A stretch of 64,000 nucleotides of DNA from Owenia fusiformis (taxonomy: Eukaryota > Annelida > Polychaeta > Sabellida > Oweniidae). Made by a program: the position numbers and the translations under genes. The stretch spans positions 15,938,348-16,002,347 of the forward strand of contig CAIIXF020000006.1 of assembly GCA_903813345.2 (NCBI GenBank). The letters are read 5' to 3'. Numbering within the stretch: position 1 is the first letter of the stretch; each line of letters opens with the position of its first letter. This document shows positions 1 through 11,807 of this stretch, in pieces. The notes beneath the pieces are model-generated. The model had not been told where the DNA came from. It saw nothing but the letters and a program-made list of their open reading frames with translations, and searched no databases.

Positions 1-1528
1 CCTTGTACTTACAAGTCTACATTCTCAATGTTCAACATTACCTCTCTTGTTATATATCAGTAGAACTCTCCATTATTGAGATGTATTATCTGAACAAAAT
101 TCAAATTAGAATTTCCCTAATCCCCATCCATTAATTTTCAAAGAATTTCAGTGAAATACAGCATTTTTCTTTTTCTCCTGAAAAGCTAACTCAATTTACA
201 TATTACTCAATTCACTTTTGCTGTACATTTTAAAATCAATTCATTGATCTGCTCCAGCAATATATGAGTATGAAAATTTCACAAACCTAAAAACTACTTT
301 TTGAGAAATTGGTACCTTAAAGTACATTTTTGAATTTTGGAACTTTATGAGGTATGATATACATAGAACCATAATATGTATGGAATACAACTGTTATGTA
401 CGGTCAGTTTCGGATCTAGAGTTTATCCCGCGGTCCCTCGGGAGATGCACACATTTCCCTTGGGATAAACCCTGTATCCAAAATCTCCCAGTACACAACC
501 CTTATATATTGATCAATTCACTACCAAACACATCCATCCGCAGAACATAATCCCAAATATTTTACCATTGTCTGTTATGAACACATGTCTCCCAGTTATT
601 CTAATCTGTGCGCTATATGTCTGCAAATTAGAGTAATCTATCCAAAGATGGTGCTGTTAGTGTTTTTTTATAGAACTACTTTCCTTTTTATATCACAAAA
701 TAAACAAACCAAGTTAGGAAAGTACACTCATCAAAATGCTAATTTCCATGTTCAGAGGTATTTAAAAAAACTCATCTGATTATAGATGTCAGGCTATGTG
801 ATCAAATTAGCTCAGTTGTATATTGACAGTTACTTAAACAAATTGTCAACCATCTATGTCATCTCAGTGATTGATGCCAACAAAGTATGTATTTTACAAA
901 GACAAATATGTATCCTAATGTCAAAACATTAAATTTCTGCCACAGGAGGTCTTTGATTTATTTTTGTTATTGTACGTAGCTGCGTTTTGTAATACTCTTT
1001 TGTTCTTTTCCCTTTGGCATATGTATATTAAAATTCAGGTGTCCTGCAAGGGGGTAAAAACCAAAAAGTAAAACGGATGCCATCACCAAAGTAAAATTAG
1101 TGCTGAAATAAAAATCAAAATCTGATACACATATATTTTAATGGTTGCATGGAAAAACTGAATCGGGAAAATTGTTGCAATGGTTATTTGAGATCAAGGG
1201 AATATGTGTATATTTTATTGCCTCTATCACTTATTTTTGTTGCAGTTATATAGCAATTTTATCATTGTTAATCATATAAACAGAGGTGATAATAGGTATT
1301 TATCCATTTACATGTATTATGTTCATACATCAACTGTAACATTTATCATCATCTTGAATCAATCTTTCTATTCACATTATACCTATTGAAAAGATGTCTA
1401 CTAGAACTAATATACAAATCGAATAATTTGATAGAGTTTTAATAATGCAATTGTTGATGTCAGTGTTCTCTTTCTTGAAATCTCCTTGTCTGAATAATAG
1501 AAAGACTCACTTATACATATATGTATAC
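1..1528. other. Intergenic, no gene seen
   Basis: AT-rich sequence. The longest open frames are under 70 codons and show no recognisable domain, codon pattern or splice context. No repeat with clear ends was found by eye. Confidence 0.5.
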
Positions 1529-2164
1529 TAGGGGTCCCGCGATTCATCGATATATCGATGCATCGGCTCGTTTGGTGACGATACGAGCGTATCGATACGA
1601 AGACTCAAATATCGATACACCAAAAATATTATTAACATACCTGAAATCCATCATATTTTGCCGAAATCTACTGAATATTTGACTTTTTTGAGAAATTGTT
1701 TTTATATTTTTTGTTTGGCTTCTCGCTGGACATGACACGCCCAAAATGTTGTATAAATGCGAACAGAATGCTTAGCGGATTGACAGTCAAAATGCGAACA
1801 AATAACTCGTGTCTTCTATGTCTTCGTATATCAACGTACTTTGTTTTATAATTATTCTATATACTTTTTGACAATTTAGTATGAATAAATATAATCTTTG
1901 AACTTTTTATTCGATAGAACGCCGCGTCAAAAAATTGCTTACTAATATTGATAACTCTAATAAAAAAACGAACAATATTTACGTTCGGAGTATTAATGTT
2001 GACCGGAGTTTAGAAATTGAAACGTTTTGAAAGTATTGAAAACAATTGATAGAATAATGGCCGTGTAAATATCAAACATGGGTAGTTGTGATATCCTAAT
2101 ACGGCCCCTAATAGAAAATCTACTGTAGTACTTTGTATCACTTTGTATCACTTTGGGACCCCTA
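1529..2164. mobile_element. hAT-type MITE with 8-bp target duplication
   Basis: The element begins TAGGGGTCCC and ends GGGACCCCTA, a perfect 10-bp terminal inverted repeat. It is flanked on both sides by ATGTATAC (1521-1528 and 2165-2172), a perfect 8-bp target site duplication. An 8-bp duplication is the hallmark of hAT transposases. At 636 bp there is no room for a transposase, and the 66-codon frame on the minus strand (1544-1744) resembles nothing known, so this is a non-autonomous copy. The left end is rich in ATCGAT/TATCGATA palindromes. Confidence 0.88.
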
Positions 2165-2361
2165 ATGTATACATGTAATTAGAAACTAAAGCCTTGTTAA
2201 TTATAACACAGATATGATAGAATATGAATAGTAGTTACTTATAAGTACTGCATACAGCAGTATACCAAACCCTGCGAACCCCCCCCCTGGCTACAGGCAT
2301 GGCATGTTTGTGGAAAGGTGCAATTATTGTAATATCAGTTATATTTCGAAATTACCTTGTA

Positions 2362-2522
2362 CAGTAAAACCTGTCTGAGTGAACACCTCCCTCTAGTGAA
2401 CACCGATCTCTCAGCACAGCACATACTCCACTGACTTCTGTTTAAAATCTCTTCTCTGTAGAGAACCTATAGTGAACACATTTTTTGTGCATCCATGTGT
2501 TTACTGTACATAGGTTTTACTG
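2362..2522. mobile_element. pogo/Tigger-type MITE
   Basis: This 161-bp element has inverted ends CAGTAAAACCT / AGGTTTTACTG and is flanked by TA on each side (2360-2361, 2523-2524). The CAGTAAAACC terminus and TA duplication are typical of pogo/Tigger members of the Tc1/mariner superfamily. A relative with the same terminus lies at 51307-51456. No coding capacity. Confidence 0.75.
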
Positions 2523-4231
2523 TATTTGAAAATGGAGCATGTATACTACATTGACACTGTTAAGTTCTCAGACATCCCTATTTCAAGCACTTTCCAAGTG
2601 TTTTGCCAATTTTGACCCCCCTGAAATTTTTAAAAACTGAACACCCCTTTGCAAAAGCTGGCCTGCATCGTATGGTTATCATGAAAGCAGATAAAACACT
2701 TTTTATTTGAGACTTATGCAACATATATACAACAGTTTATACATATGTACATGTATATCAAAAGTAATTCCCACAATTACATAAGGTATGGACGTTTTTC
2801 AATAACTTCGTATTAGATCGTAAGAGGCTCCTGACGAATTTCTTGTGGAAGGTAATGAAAACTGGATAGTCGGATTTTAGTTTTGATTTCAGATTGAAAT
2901 CTTGAGAAAATCTCCTATCACTTTGATATCTTTAACAATGAATTTGAAGACTTTTTTTATGGTGGTGGTGACATATTGATATGGTCTCCATCTTTTTTGT
3001 GACAGCATCCTACGTTCAGCATCTGTAACAAATGGTAGGTTGTGACATTTGGCATGTTTATGCCTTGTTTAGAATATTTTTCTGTCAGAGAAACAGGCCT
3101 TTTATAAAGACTTTCTCAACAAGTTTTATTTATTTTATTCATTTCCTGGTATTGCCCCTTCTGTTATGTTCTGGCCAGGGCACTGTCAATATTTATAGAA
3201 GTTCCAACTCTGACATTTAATCAGCATTCAATACACTTTTGTCTATCAAATGAACTCCCATTGATTTTTGGACATCTTATACTGCAGGATTACATTAGAT
3301 CATGATTACGAGCTGATATCAAACACATAATATGGATTTGATCATTCGATTCATTAGTTTGTGTATTTAAGAACTTTTTATATTGTTGTTAAGTGCCTCG
3401 TATATCAATTAGGATGGTCAATTAATGATTTACATCATTGTGGTTACGTATTTGTTGATATTTAGCGTATTTGTAAACGGAAACTATTTGGAAACAAAGG
3501 GGTTACCATAAGCAACACATACTTGTTAAAGTGCCAGTAGCACCAGTAAAATTCGAACATAAAATATTTTTGCGAAAATTTTTATTTGATATTACCATGT
3601 TATGTAGAACATCTAGAAAAGTAAATATTAATAGAAACTAATTTTATGATTCGATCTGTGTCAAGCACAACGACTTGTGATAAAATATGAAACCAAAAAT
3701 CATATCCATTTTTTGAAAGCTATGATCTTATAATAACCATATTTTCTTTATTCAATGTCTGGATTAATAAAAAATCGAAATGGTAGACAATTATGGTAAA
3801 TGCTTAAAAAAGGCAGAAGCTCCCTGGAATTTCATGTTGTAAAACATTCTGCTTCATTTTCCAACTTGCACTTGAATTTTTGTACCTTTACAGAGCAAAG
3901 TTTGCATCAATGTCACAAAATAAGCAGAATTGGAATTGAAGAGTTTCAACAAGGAAATGAGATTGATGGCCTGGTGGATTAGGAGATTTAACACTTACTT
4001 TGATTTTTCTAGATAGCTCTTTTCACAAGTTCTTCAGTCATCCATTATCTTTCATTTCCATTGTTATTTGTGATGTCGTGTAGGTATTGATTAGGGTCTA
4101 ATATCAGCAATAATGGTGGTATATCCATTGACTTATGTCAACAAGTTCTTCTTGTGATGTCACAGATTTTTGTATAATCAGAATTTATTATCTGTCATTA
4201 AATTATGATTTATATTTTTTTACACTCTTAA
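2523..4231. other. Intergenic stretch
   Basis: Apart from the short dispersed element at 2959-3072 I see no gene here. A sequence near 2270-2300 (CCCCCTGGCTACAGGC), just to the left, looks like one end of the CAGGCC-type MITE seen complete at 28546 and 44925, but its partner end is not visible. Confidence 0.4.
2959..3072 (+). repeat. GTGGTGACA-family dispersed element, short copy
   Basis: The sequence opens with GGTGGTGACATATTG, passes through TCTGTAACAAATGG and closes with a GTGACAT...TGCCTTGTTTAG motif. The same opening and closing blocks recur at 20495, 25648, 38590, 40397 and 47182 with different interiors, defining a dispersed family. No coding capacity. Confidence 0.6.
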
Positions 4232-4914
4232 CCTTTAGCGTGCTGCCGGCGGACTCGTCCGCCGAGACTAAAATGTCTCTCACAACTGCCGGCGGACCCG
4301 TACGCCCGATTTCAAACTTTTAAAAACTTTACTTTTTCGCGCCATTCGTATTGTCCAATTAGATTGCCCGATTTATTCAGTGCCTAACATGACTTCCTGT
4401 TGACCTAGAATGGCGATATTTCGAAAAATAATTCTCAATTCAACAATTTAAACAGTGTTTTAGTCGTTTTTAGTGAACGAATCGTACAAAATGGTGGACA
4501 AATACGATCACAACGAAAATGTGGAGGAAATGAATTACGATTTCGAGCTCTTTAGGCTCTTGGAAGCCGATAACGGTCATCGAAAATAGAAATTAGAATA
4601 TTTTCTGAATTGAAAAATTGAACATTCGATCGCTGCAAATTCAGATTTGGATTCTGACCAGACGAAGAGGCGGAGCGGCGGATTCCGGAGGAGTATTCAT
4701 GGTATATTTATGCCCAGTCGTGTTAATGTACGAAAAAATTCACGAGAACATTTTTTTCATGAGCCAGGCCACTGTATCTTCCCTTTGTGAAAATTTTATC
4801 CAGATTCATTCAGTAGTTATTGAGATATTAATTATTATATCATTTTTTGCACTCTTTGAAAAATAAGCCAGATGCGTGGGATATATTTGCTGAAATAAGG
4901 CAGCATGGTAAAGG
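4232..4914. mobile_element. piggyBac-type non-autonomous element
   Basis: The 683-bp element is bounded by TTAA at 4228-4231 and 4915-4918. Its inverted ends are CCTTTAGCGTGCTGCC and GGCAGCATGGTAAAGG (imperfect, about 16 bp). TTAA target duplication with a CCYTT-type terminus is diagnostic of piggyBac. The left subterminal region carries GCCGGCGGAC repeats and the interior keeps a short piece of open frame. Confidence 0.85.
4491..4589 (+). pseudogene. Possible N-terminal remnant of piggyBac transposase
   Basis: Inside the piggyBac-type element an ATG opens a 32-codon acidic frame (contains DKYDHNENVEE and FRLLEAD) ending at TAG. An acidic N-terminal region is common in piggyBac transposases, but no catalytic Asp motif or zinc-binding tail remains. 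Assignment rests on position inside the element; it is inference. Confidence 0.35.
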
Positions 4915-5297
4915 TTAAAGATGGTTCACGGGAACATGACCATGGGGCCTCACTTCACCAAAATCTTCACATATATTACAAAATAATTATTTCTTTGTGA
5001 TACTAGCACTTTAAAAGAATACAATAACTTGATACTCTTTATAAATAATATATCAAGCAGGATTACCCAGGGATATTAGTGAATATGTTGCATCTTTAGG
5101 GCAACAGTGAGTGACATAATATTTTGATTACAAACAGGAGAAAGTTCCAACTACTTTTACTTATGTAAATTGAAGTGTTTCAGGAGTGAGGACCACACAT
5201 TTATTAAACAGACACTGAGAAAAGAAACATTTAAGAAAACTACTGGTCTTAAGATAGTCAGCAACGATATCATCAAGTTAATTAAAAATCAACTAAA

Positions 5298-6314
5298 ATG
5301 AATGTGTCTGATCCATCATATAATTTGGTTGATCAACGAATATGGAATATATGTACGCCAATTGTTTTGGTTTTTGGAACTATTGGGAATGTGCTGTCTA
5401 TAGTGGTTTTTGGGAGTAAGAAGATGCGCTCTAAGACGATGTCTCTCTACCTGATCTCACTCGCTGTAGTTGATATACTCGCATTATGGTTTGGACTATT
5501 TACCAAGTGGGTACCACACATCGAAACGACACCTCCTATTACTGTTCGTGCTCTAAATGGATTTAGCTGCAAATTGATAACATTTATGGTATACACGAAT
5601 GGACATGTTACCTCATGGATCCTGGTCTTTGTGACTTATGAACGATTCATATCCGTTTTTTTCCCTTTGAAAGCCAAAGCTCTATTCAAGATAAAGTCAA
5701 CTCTAATAATAATAGCTATGTTATTCACAGTGTTCATCTCTCTTAACCTTCATATTTTCTGGATGGTTGACGTCATCGAGAATAACATCACCAATGAACG
5801 GGATTGTCGATATACCGAAGACCACAAAGAATACTGGACCAAAAGGAGAGGCTTTATTGATCTGATTTTGGGTTCATTTATACCTTTTATTTTGATGCTT
5901 ATCGCAAGTATTGCTATCATATCAAAGCTTGCAACTAGAAAAATTGGAGCAATGAATAACAAGAATATTGCAGCTATGACCATAACATTATTGCTATGTA
6001 ACTTTTTCTTTATGCTGACCACAGCTCCAATTGTCTTATTTTTGGTACTGAATAACTCATGGTATCCACAACAAGGTGAAATTGGTCATCCAGATTACTA
6101 TGCGTACCAAATACATTATACCATTTGTGACATGATATTCTATATTAATCATAGCGCAAATTTTGTTCTTTATTGTATTTCTGGACCAATCTTCAGAAAG
6201 CAAATTAAGAGTATGTTCATGCAGATGAAATGTTTTGGACGAAATAACAAAGTTGGTGGAAAGTCAATGACAAATGGGGACTCCACACAAGTAGGAAACA
6301 GCTCAAGCACATAG
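5298..6314 (+). CDS. Class A (rhodopsin-type) G protein-coupled receptor, orphan peptide-receptor-like
   Basis: Intronless 338-residue seven-helix receptor at the plasma membrane. Visible hallmarks: GN at residues 30-31 in TM1, the TM2 aspartate D59 (AVVDILAL), a likely disulfide pair C91 (top of TM3) and C170 (second extracellular loop), YERF at 114-117 in place of DRY, Pro244 in TM6 and NFVLY at 288-292 in place of NPxxY, followed by a helix-8 segment (SGPIFR). The N terminus is short with an N-glycosylation site (NVS). Overall pattern fits the expanded invertebrate receptors often labelled FMRFamide-receptor-like; the ligand cannot be read from sequence. The first ATG of the frame is used and lies directly before TM1. 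A paralogue sharing the same motifs is at 28830-30032 (-). The stop codon falls within the first unit of a 98-bp tandem array. Confidence 0.9.
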   Translation: MNVSDPSYNLVDQRIWNICTPIVLVFGTIGNVLSIVVFGSKKMRSKTMSLYLISLAVVDILALWFGLFTKWVPHIETTPPITVRALNGFSCKLITFMVYTNGHVTSWILVFVTYERFISVFFPLKAKALFKIKSTLIIIAMLFTVFISLNLHIFWMVDVIENNITNERDCRYTEDHKEYWTKRRGFIDLILGSFIPFILMLIASIAIISKLATRKIGAMNNKNIAAMTITLLLCNFFFMLTTAPIVLFLVLNNSWYPQQGEIGHPDYYAYQIHYTICDMIFYINHSANFVLYCISGPIFRKQIKSMFMQMKCFGRNNKVGGKSMTNGDSTQVGNSSST

Positions 6315-6850
6315 AAACTAACTATAATCATACTTCAAGAAACATTCTCAGTTTACAAATACATAGGGAGAATTGAGAACTATGCGCAATTAGGAAACAG
6401 CTCAAGCACATAGAAACTATAATCATACTTCAAAAACATTCTCTGTTTACAAAGTGTACATAGGGAGAATTGAGAACTCTGCGCAATAAGGGAAGACTTC
6501 AAGCACAGAGAAACCATAATCATATTGCAGAAAACATTCTCAGTTTACAAAGTGTACATAGGGAGAATTGAGAACTATGCGCAATAAGGGAAGACTTGAA
6601 GCACAGAGAAACTATAATCATATTGCAGAAAACATTCTCAGTTTACAAAGTGTACATAGGGAGAATTGAGAACTATGCGCAATAAGGGAAGACTTCAAGC
6701 GCAGAGAAACTATAATCATATTGCAGAAAACATTCTCAGTTTACAAAATGTACATATGGAGAACTGGGGACTCTCTGTAAACAGGAAACAACTCAAGCAC
6801 ATAAAAAACTATAATCACACTACAGAACACATTCTCAGTTTACAAAGTAT
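6291..6850 (+). repeat. 98-bp tandem array starting inside the GPCR stop-codon region
   Basis: A unit of 97-99 bp (GGAAACAGCTCAAGCACATAG, AATCATA, CATTCTCAGTTTACAAA, AGAACTATGCGCAAT) repeats about five and a half times. GCGCAAT recurs at 6384, 6481, 6579 and 6677. The last unit is diverged. Unit 1 overlaps the final codons and stop of the receptor, so the array forms the proximal 3' UTR. Confidence 0.9.
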
Positions 6851-8246
6851 ATTTTTGAAGGCTTCTGTTTGTATTGTTGTCAGAGATGGACTTGTGTTTA
6901 TGTTTATTTAAGTCTATTGTGTTACATATACCTGTAAAATGTTCATTGTTTCGTGTGTTATTCGATACCTATTAAAACGATTAATCTCTTAAAGCAATGT
7001 TTGACCAGGTTCTCCATGTCCATATCACTATTTAGATAGATAGTGCTTTTATAAGACTGTTTCAATATGGACAGAAGAATTGTCCAATATTGCTTAATCA
7101 TTTAGTAGTTACACTTTTGTATTTAGATACTTTATTTGTTTATTTATTGACTGAAATGCCAATAGATATGTATATCAATTCAGCTACCTCAACTCTTGGA
7201 ACAGCCTTTGAAAAATATCTCATTATAATTTCTGTATTTTTATTGCATACATTAAATTAGAAATTGTGTTGCCTTTTTATTTAAATATATCATCATTTAA
7301 TATATTATGAAATAGTATGTTCTGTCATTTTTGAGCATGTGCTGCTTACCCAGAATGCTAAGCACGAAAAATAAAAAATAATGGTAGACTTAACTGGAAA
7401 GAATGGTAAAAAAATGAAATTGATATACTGTACATGTACATTTCTTCAGATTCATTTTGGCATAATTAACTTAAGATAGTGCACTTATCAGTTTAGCTGA
7501 AATAATTAATAAGCAACTAAATCTATTCATTAACAAAAATACCAAATGAGATATCAGAAAATATACAATCCCTTCCCTCCGACAAAATATATCTAAAAAT
7601 GATATATCACCAGATGCATTTCTATCGACTTACCAATGTTGGGGCTTCAGACAATTCGTTAACGGTATCAATTTGATGATTGTTCTCAGCCATAATTTCA
7701 CCCTGCATCAATGGTAATTCGACAAATGTTCGAAATAAAATTGAAATAACCCGCTTCAATTTGCTCCAATCTGTGATTGGCGCATCGGACTTCTTCTCAC
7801 CCTATCTTTTGTCCAAAAGATTGGGATTCGATTCCCTGCGTGGGCAATCTTTTTTCTTTTTTTTTATCACAACACTTTTTTCCTTTGGGAATGTTATTTT
7901 AATAACTTAAAATAGTTTAACAATATAAATTAATCTAAAAAAATTGTATGTTGTTTTATACTTATTGTGTTCTAGACATTTGGTTGTTCTTGGGTTGTCC
8001 TGTTGATTTTCTCAATATATTAGTAAAACTGTGCTCATGATTTGGTCTCAAAATATATCTAAGGTATATATGATGTTATATGAGCAGTTATATTAGGACA
8101 TTACTGGTTGTCCGAGAGAAAAATCCGGACGATCTGATCCCTTTAATTATTATTGAAAAATCCCTCTTCGGAAAGTATTTTTCACCAGGTGTGTCCCCAT
8201 ATTTTTAAAATCAAATTATGATTATCCCCATATTTTTCATGATTTT
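6851..8246. other. Intergenic stretch downstream of GPCR
   Basis: AT-rich, with no convincing gene. It contains a tRNA-like block at 7762-7846 followed by a T-run. ATTAAA near 6972 could act as the receptor's polyadenylation signal, but nothing proves it. Confidence 0.4.
7762..7846 (+). ncRNA. tRNA-derived (Arg-like) SINE head or tRNA pseudogene
   Basis: GGCGCATCGGACTTCT resembles the D-arm and anticodon-stem region of arginine tRNAs. It is followed at the right distance by a B-box-like GGGATTCGATTCCC (about 7823-7836) and a 3' arm GCGTGGGCA, then a T-rich run. The 5' acceptor strand does not pair with the 3' strand, so this is not a functional tRNA. A SINE head or decayed tRNA copy is most likely. 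Confidence 0.45.
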
Positions 8247-9634
8247 GGCTCACACAGTGAGCCTATGGGATCGACCAGGCGTCCGTCTGTTGGTCCGTCC
8301 GTTGGTCCGTCCGTTGGTCCGTCCGTATGCCCAGTCACAAGCCTGAGGAACCTGCTTTTATATCTAATGTGGATTTTTATCTTACCAATCATGACTTAAA
8401 TATTAATATGGGTATTTCCTATAATTAATATATACTGGATTTTAACTTACCAAATATGACTTCAATATTAATATGGGTTTAAACCTATAATGTATTAAAT
8501 ACTGGATATGACAAGTAAATAAAATCAATTATAATCTACCTATATGATGTAGATATCCAAATGTTGGTCTGAATTTATCTTTGTGGAAAGATTGTATGCT
8601 TCAGTTGCTCTTTAACAAAACATGTGGGACAGTGTATCTATATATTACAAGACGTCCGTTGGTCCATCCGTCCGTTGGTCCGTCCGTCCGTCCGTTTGGT
8701 CCGTCCGTCCGTTTGGTCCGTCTGTCCATCCGTCCGTTGGTCCGTCCGTCAACATTGGCTGCACAAATTTAAAACTGCTATTCGGATTTAGTCATATCCA
8801 CAGTAATTTTATGCATATCCATAATGCCTATTTGACCTATCATCGCCATTTCCCAAGTTCTCCCGGTTTCCGAGAAATTGCTGATTTTGACGTCAAAAAG
8901 TCAAATTTTCTGTAAATACTAGACACTTTGTTGAAGTAGAACTTTCAAATAACTTGTAGTAGTTGCTGTATATGCAACTTATGTCCTCTGAAGATTTCAA
9001 AGCTCTTCGAATTACAGTTTTTGGTGTTTACTCTATAAAATTTGACAAAAAGTAGGACCGTCATTTTCAGGAAACTTTCTCATGTATAAAGTCAATGGCA
9101 GGTTTTGTGATTGACAAGTTTCTCAAAGTTTGCCTTATACTTGATCATTTCTCGCAATGAATTACATCATAACTAGATTTAAGCATTCCCTACATATTGC
9201 TCAATATATGTCAGCATCAAATTTTTACCGTTTTTGAGATATTTGACGTCAAAAAACAGAAAAAATAAGTTATTTTTCAACTTGCTTCAATTTGACCAAA
9301 TTTTTTTGTTGAAAATCATCTAAAAGTTACCAGGAGTTCAAATCTGAAATTAGTTTTAGGATTTGACCTTTACTTGACCTTCAGTGACCTTTGAAAGGTC
9401 AAAAAAGTTGATTTTTGGATGTAAATTTTGGTCAGCTTAATCACAAAAGACCTTACTGAGCTCTAAATAAGTTAAATTTTCAAGGTTAAAGGTCATCAAA
9501 CTAGGTCACACAACTGTGCTGTCTAAGTTTCTCAAAGTTCGAGACTTCAAATCCAAATCAATGTTTTTGTTTGAAAGTCAGGATATATATTCCTCTGAAG
9601 GTTCCAAATTGTGTGAGCACAGGACCGTGGGCCC
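8247..9634 (+). mobile_element. GCTCACA-family element with GTCC simple repeats
   Basis: It opens with GGCTCACACAGTGAGCC, an inverted hairpin. Two GTCCGTCC-rich blocks follow (about 8280-8330 and 8651-8752), then a body rich in TGACCTTT/AAAGGTCA, and it ends GTGTGAGCACAGGACC, the inverse of the opening motif. Copies with the same ends are at 35598-36093 and, more distantly, 17433-19415. Short frames within are repeat-derived (polyproline/serine). Confidence 0.65.
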
Positions 9635-10131
9635 TATTTTTGAATTCCTTCAAAAATGAATTTTCTTTTTTCCATGAATTTCAAGTTCTTATAAAATGAA
9701 CAAAAGCGAGGGTAGCTGGAATTTTATTGATTGTTCTCCCAGTATTCTGATTGGTTAAGGCTAGATCAAAGGATATCTCAAAAGGTGTAGATGAAGCCCT
9801 CTTAAAGGAAGCAAAATCAAACTATTGGGGAGTTAAAACATATCAAATTGTTATTTTCCTTGAGATTATTTACAGAGTTGAAACCTATCAAATCTTAATT
9901 GTCTTAGTATATTTACACATTTTGATCAATATCTATGGATCAACATACTATATCTGCTCGTAATATCTTTTCATGGAACAGATGAATGAGTAAATAATGA
10001 TGTAACACTTAACTTAACACTTAAGAATATTCATCCACATTGAAGGACATAGTCTGTTAAAGTTCTACTCAAACCATTTTACTTGATTTAGATATATTTA
10101 TGCTATCTTGCCGTATGAAGGCCACACTTTA
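9635..10131. other. Intergenic, no gene seen
   Basis: No open frame of note and no splice-bounded conserved segment. Confidence 0.35.
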
Positions 10132-10271
10132 TGCCCTGGTCACATTTGCTCCGATTTTCGCTACGGTGCCCGTCCGATTGAGTATTTTGTTCAAAGTTGA
10201 ATACGATATTGAACAAAACATTCAGTCGGCCGGGTGTCGGCCGATGGATCGGAGCAAATGTGACCCAGGCA
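10132..10271. mobile_element. PIF/Harbinger-type MITE, TTA duplication
   Basis: This 140-bp element has ~24-bp inverted ends: TGCCCTGGTCACATTTGCTC at the left and GAGCAAATGTGACCCAGGCA at the right, continuing with CGAT and ATCG inward. It is flanked by TTA on both sides (10129-10131, 10272-10274). A 3-bp TTA/TAA duplication with such ends is typical of PIF/Harbinger MITEs. The whole element could fold as one hairpin. Confidence 0.82.
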
Positions 10272-10864
10272 TTACGATGGTGAACCATCATCACTTCCAA
10301 AAGTTCATTTTATCATGATATTAGGAATCTAAAGTCAGCATGTGTCTGTTTTTGCGTCAAAACTGATTTCATTTTCTGAGCAGAAATTTTACGTCACGTG
10401 ACATGACGTGTGTGGCTGAATGGTCAAGTATGCAAAAATAACAATATTTTAGAGGTTGACAGTCTTATCTTAATAAATCGTGTTGTGTGGGGAAATATCA
10501 CAAGCTTTGAAGTCAAAATAACAAAAGGGGTGCTATTTGTGCTAAAAACAAGATAATAAGAGATTCTTAAATTGGTTTTAGTACAACTTTAAGAATATTC
10601 GTCCACATTGAACAACATAGTCTGTTAATGAATTGATTAGTTATATGAGCACTATTATGCCTGACAATATGTTACCTTGAGTGTTAGCGGCCACTAAAGA
10701 GAATCTGAAGAAAAAAAATATAGTGGCTGTTTATACTGATAGATTTAAATGACCACAAAAGTAGCTGCCATGGTCGTTAATGGAATGAATTGGTCAATGT
10801 ACTTTGATTATATATATCTTTTATTGACTCTTTAGATGTCATATCATGACATATTAGTCACTAA

Positions 10865-11131
10865 GGTAGAGCAGTTCTTCCCATTGTCGAGTTGAAGAAC
10901 TGGTATCTTTATCCTGGCTAGAACCATAGACAATTCCAGCCAGCGCCAGCCTTTTATCGAGTTAGCAGCACTCTAGTAATCGCCGGTATAGGTCAGCAGT
11001 CATAGGTCAAAGACAAATCACAAGAAGTGCTGTGACCTGGGTTTGAACCCAAGACCTCTACTTTTCAGCCTGAAGCCAGACTTCCTGCTTTTCGGACCAA
11101 TGCCTTAACCACTAGGCCAACCCGGCGGCCA
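10865..11131 (-). mobile_element. tRNA-derived SINE
   Basis: Read on the minus strand, it begins GCCGGGTTGGCCTAGTGG with an A-box-like TGGCCTAGTGGTTAAGGC (about 11102-11119). About 50 nt downstream comes a B box GGGTTCAAACCC (11039-11050). The spacing and long variable-arm-like insert resemble a Leu/Ser-type tRNA head. The downstream body to about 10865 contains a small hairpin (GTTCTTCCC... GAAGAAC). The tail end is not sharply defined and I could not identify target duplications. Confidence 0.65.
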
Positions 11132-11462
11132 CAAAATTTACAATATACAATATTGCTATTTTCCAATAATAATTGATGTTCAAATGTTTTTATTACTTTG
11201 TTTTATATGAAAGCATCAAAGTATACCAGAAGAATATTGTGTCCTATATTTGGGTAATATCAATGATATCCCCATCGTCGGTTCCCACGCTCAATCACTA
11301 CGTTCTATCCTGTGGGTTCATATGACAAACTTGAGACCCAAGTAATATGTAGCGTCTCATTAGTAGAAATGCTTCACGGAGTGCGCGGGATAGTCCGTGC
11401 GCCAATCACAGTTGAGGAAATTATTTAAATTGGGCCCCTGAATCGGCATTCAGAAAAATAAA

Positions 11463-11743
11463 ATGGAGGCACTGTTAGAAAAATTTGCGGCAAATTTCGT
11501 CTGAATTCTTTAAAACCCTATCAAAAAGCAGCGATCGAGGTGATAACGGAAGGCAGGGATGTATTCATGTCCCAGAAAACTGGACAGGGAAAGAGTTTGA
11601 TGTATCAAAGTTTGATAGAAGTCAGTTATTTCACGGGCAAAATTTCAAACCAGATTATCATCATCGTGGAGCCCTTACTATGGATAATGATATTCAAGAC
11701 AGCGCATCAGCTGGGGTTTGTTTATTTAGTGTATAACCAATAA
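11463..11743 (+). pseudogene. RecQ-like helicase N-terminal fragment, frameshifted
   Basis: The translation matches the start of a RecQ-family helicase domain: LKPYQKAAIEVITEGRD followed by VFMSQKTGQGKSLMYQ, that is motif 0 (LKPxQ) and a Walker A (motif I) variant TGQGKS. The frame beginning at ATG 11463 (MEALLEKFAANF) must shift by one base near 11503 to join the helicase frame. After about 80 residues the frame reads through GF(VYLVYNQ) to a stop at 11743, and motif II (DEAH) and the rest are absent. It is a broken partial copy. Two direct 13-bp repeats (TGATATCCCCATC) at 11264-11276 and 11795-11807 bracket it. Exon-1-only capture by a transposon or a truncated retrocopy are both possible. 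Confidence 0.7.
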
Positions 11744-11807
11744 TTTGCGGTGAATCAAGGTGAGGATAGGTCCGAAGCTTGATGAAGCAAGATGTGATAT
11801 CCCCATC

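Noticed and set aside
8581-8915. Overlapping frames rich in Pro/Ser/Val as proteins
   Set aside because: Translated GTCC simple repeats inside a dispersed element.
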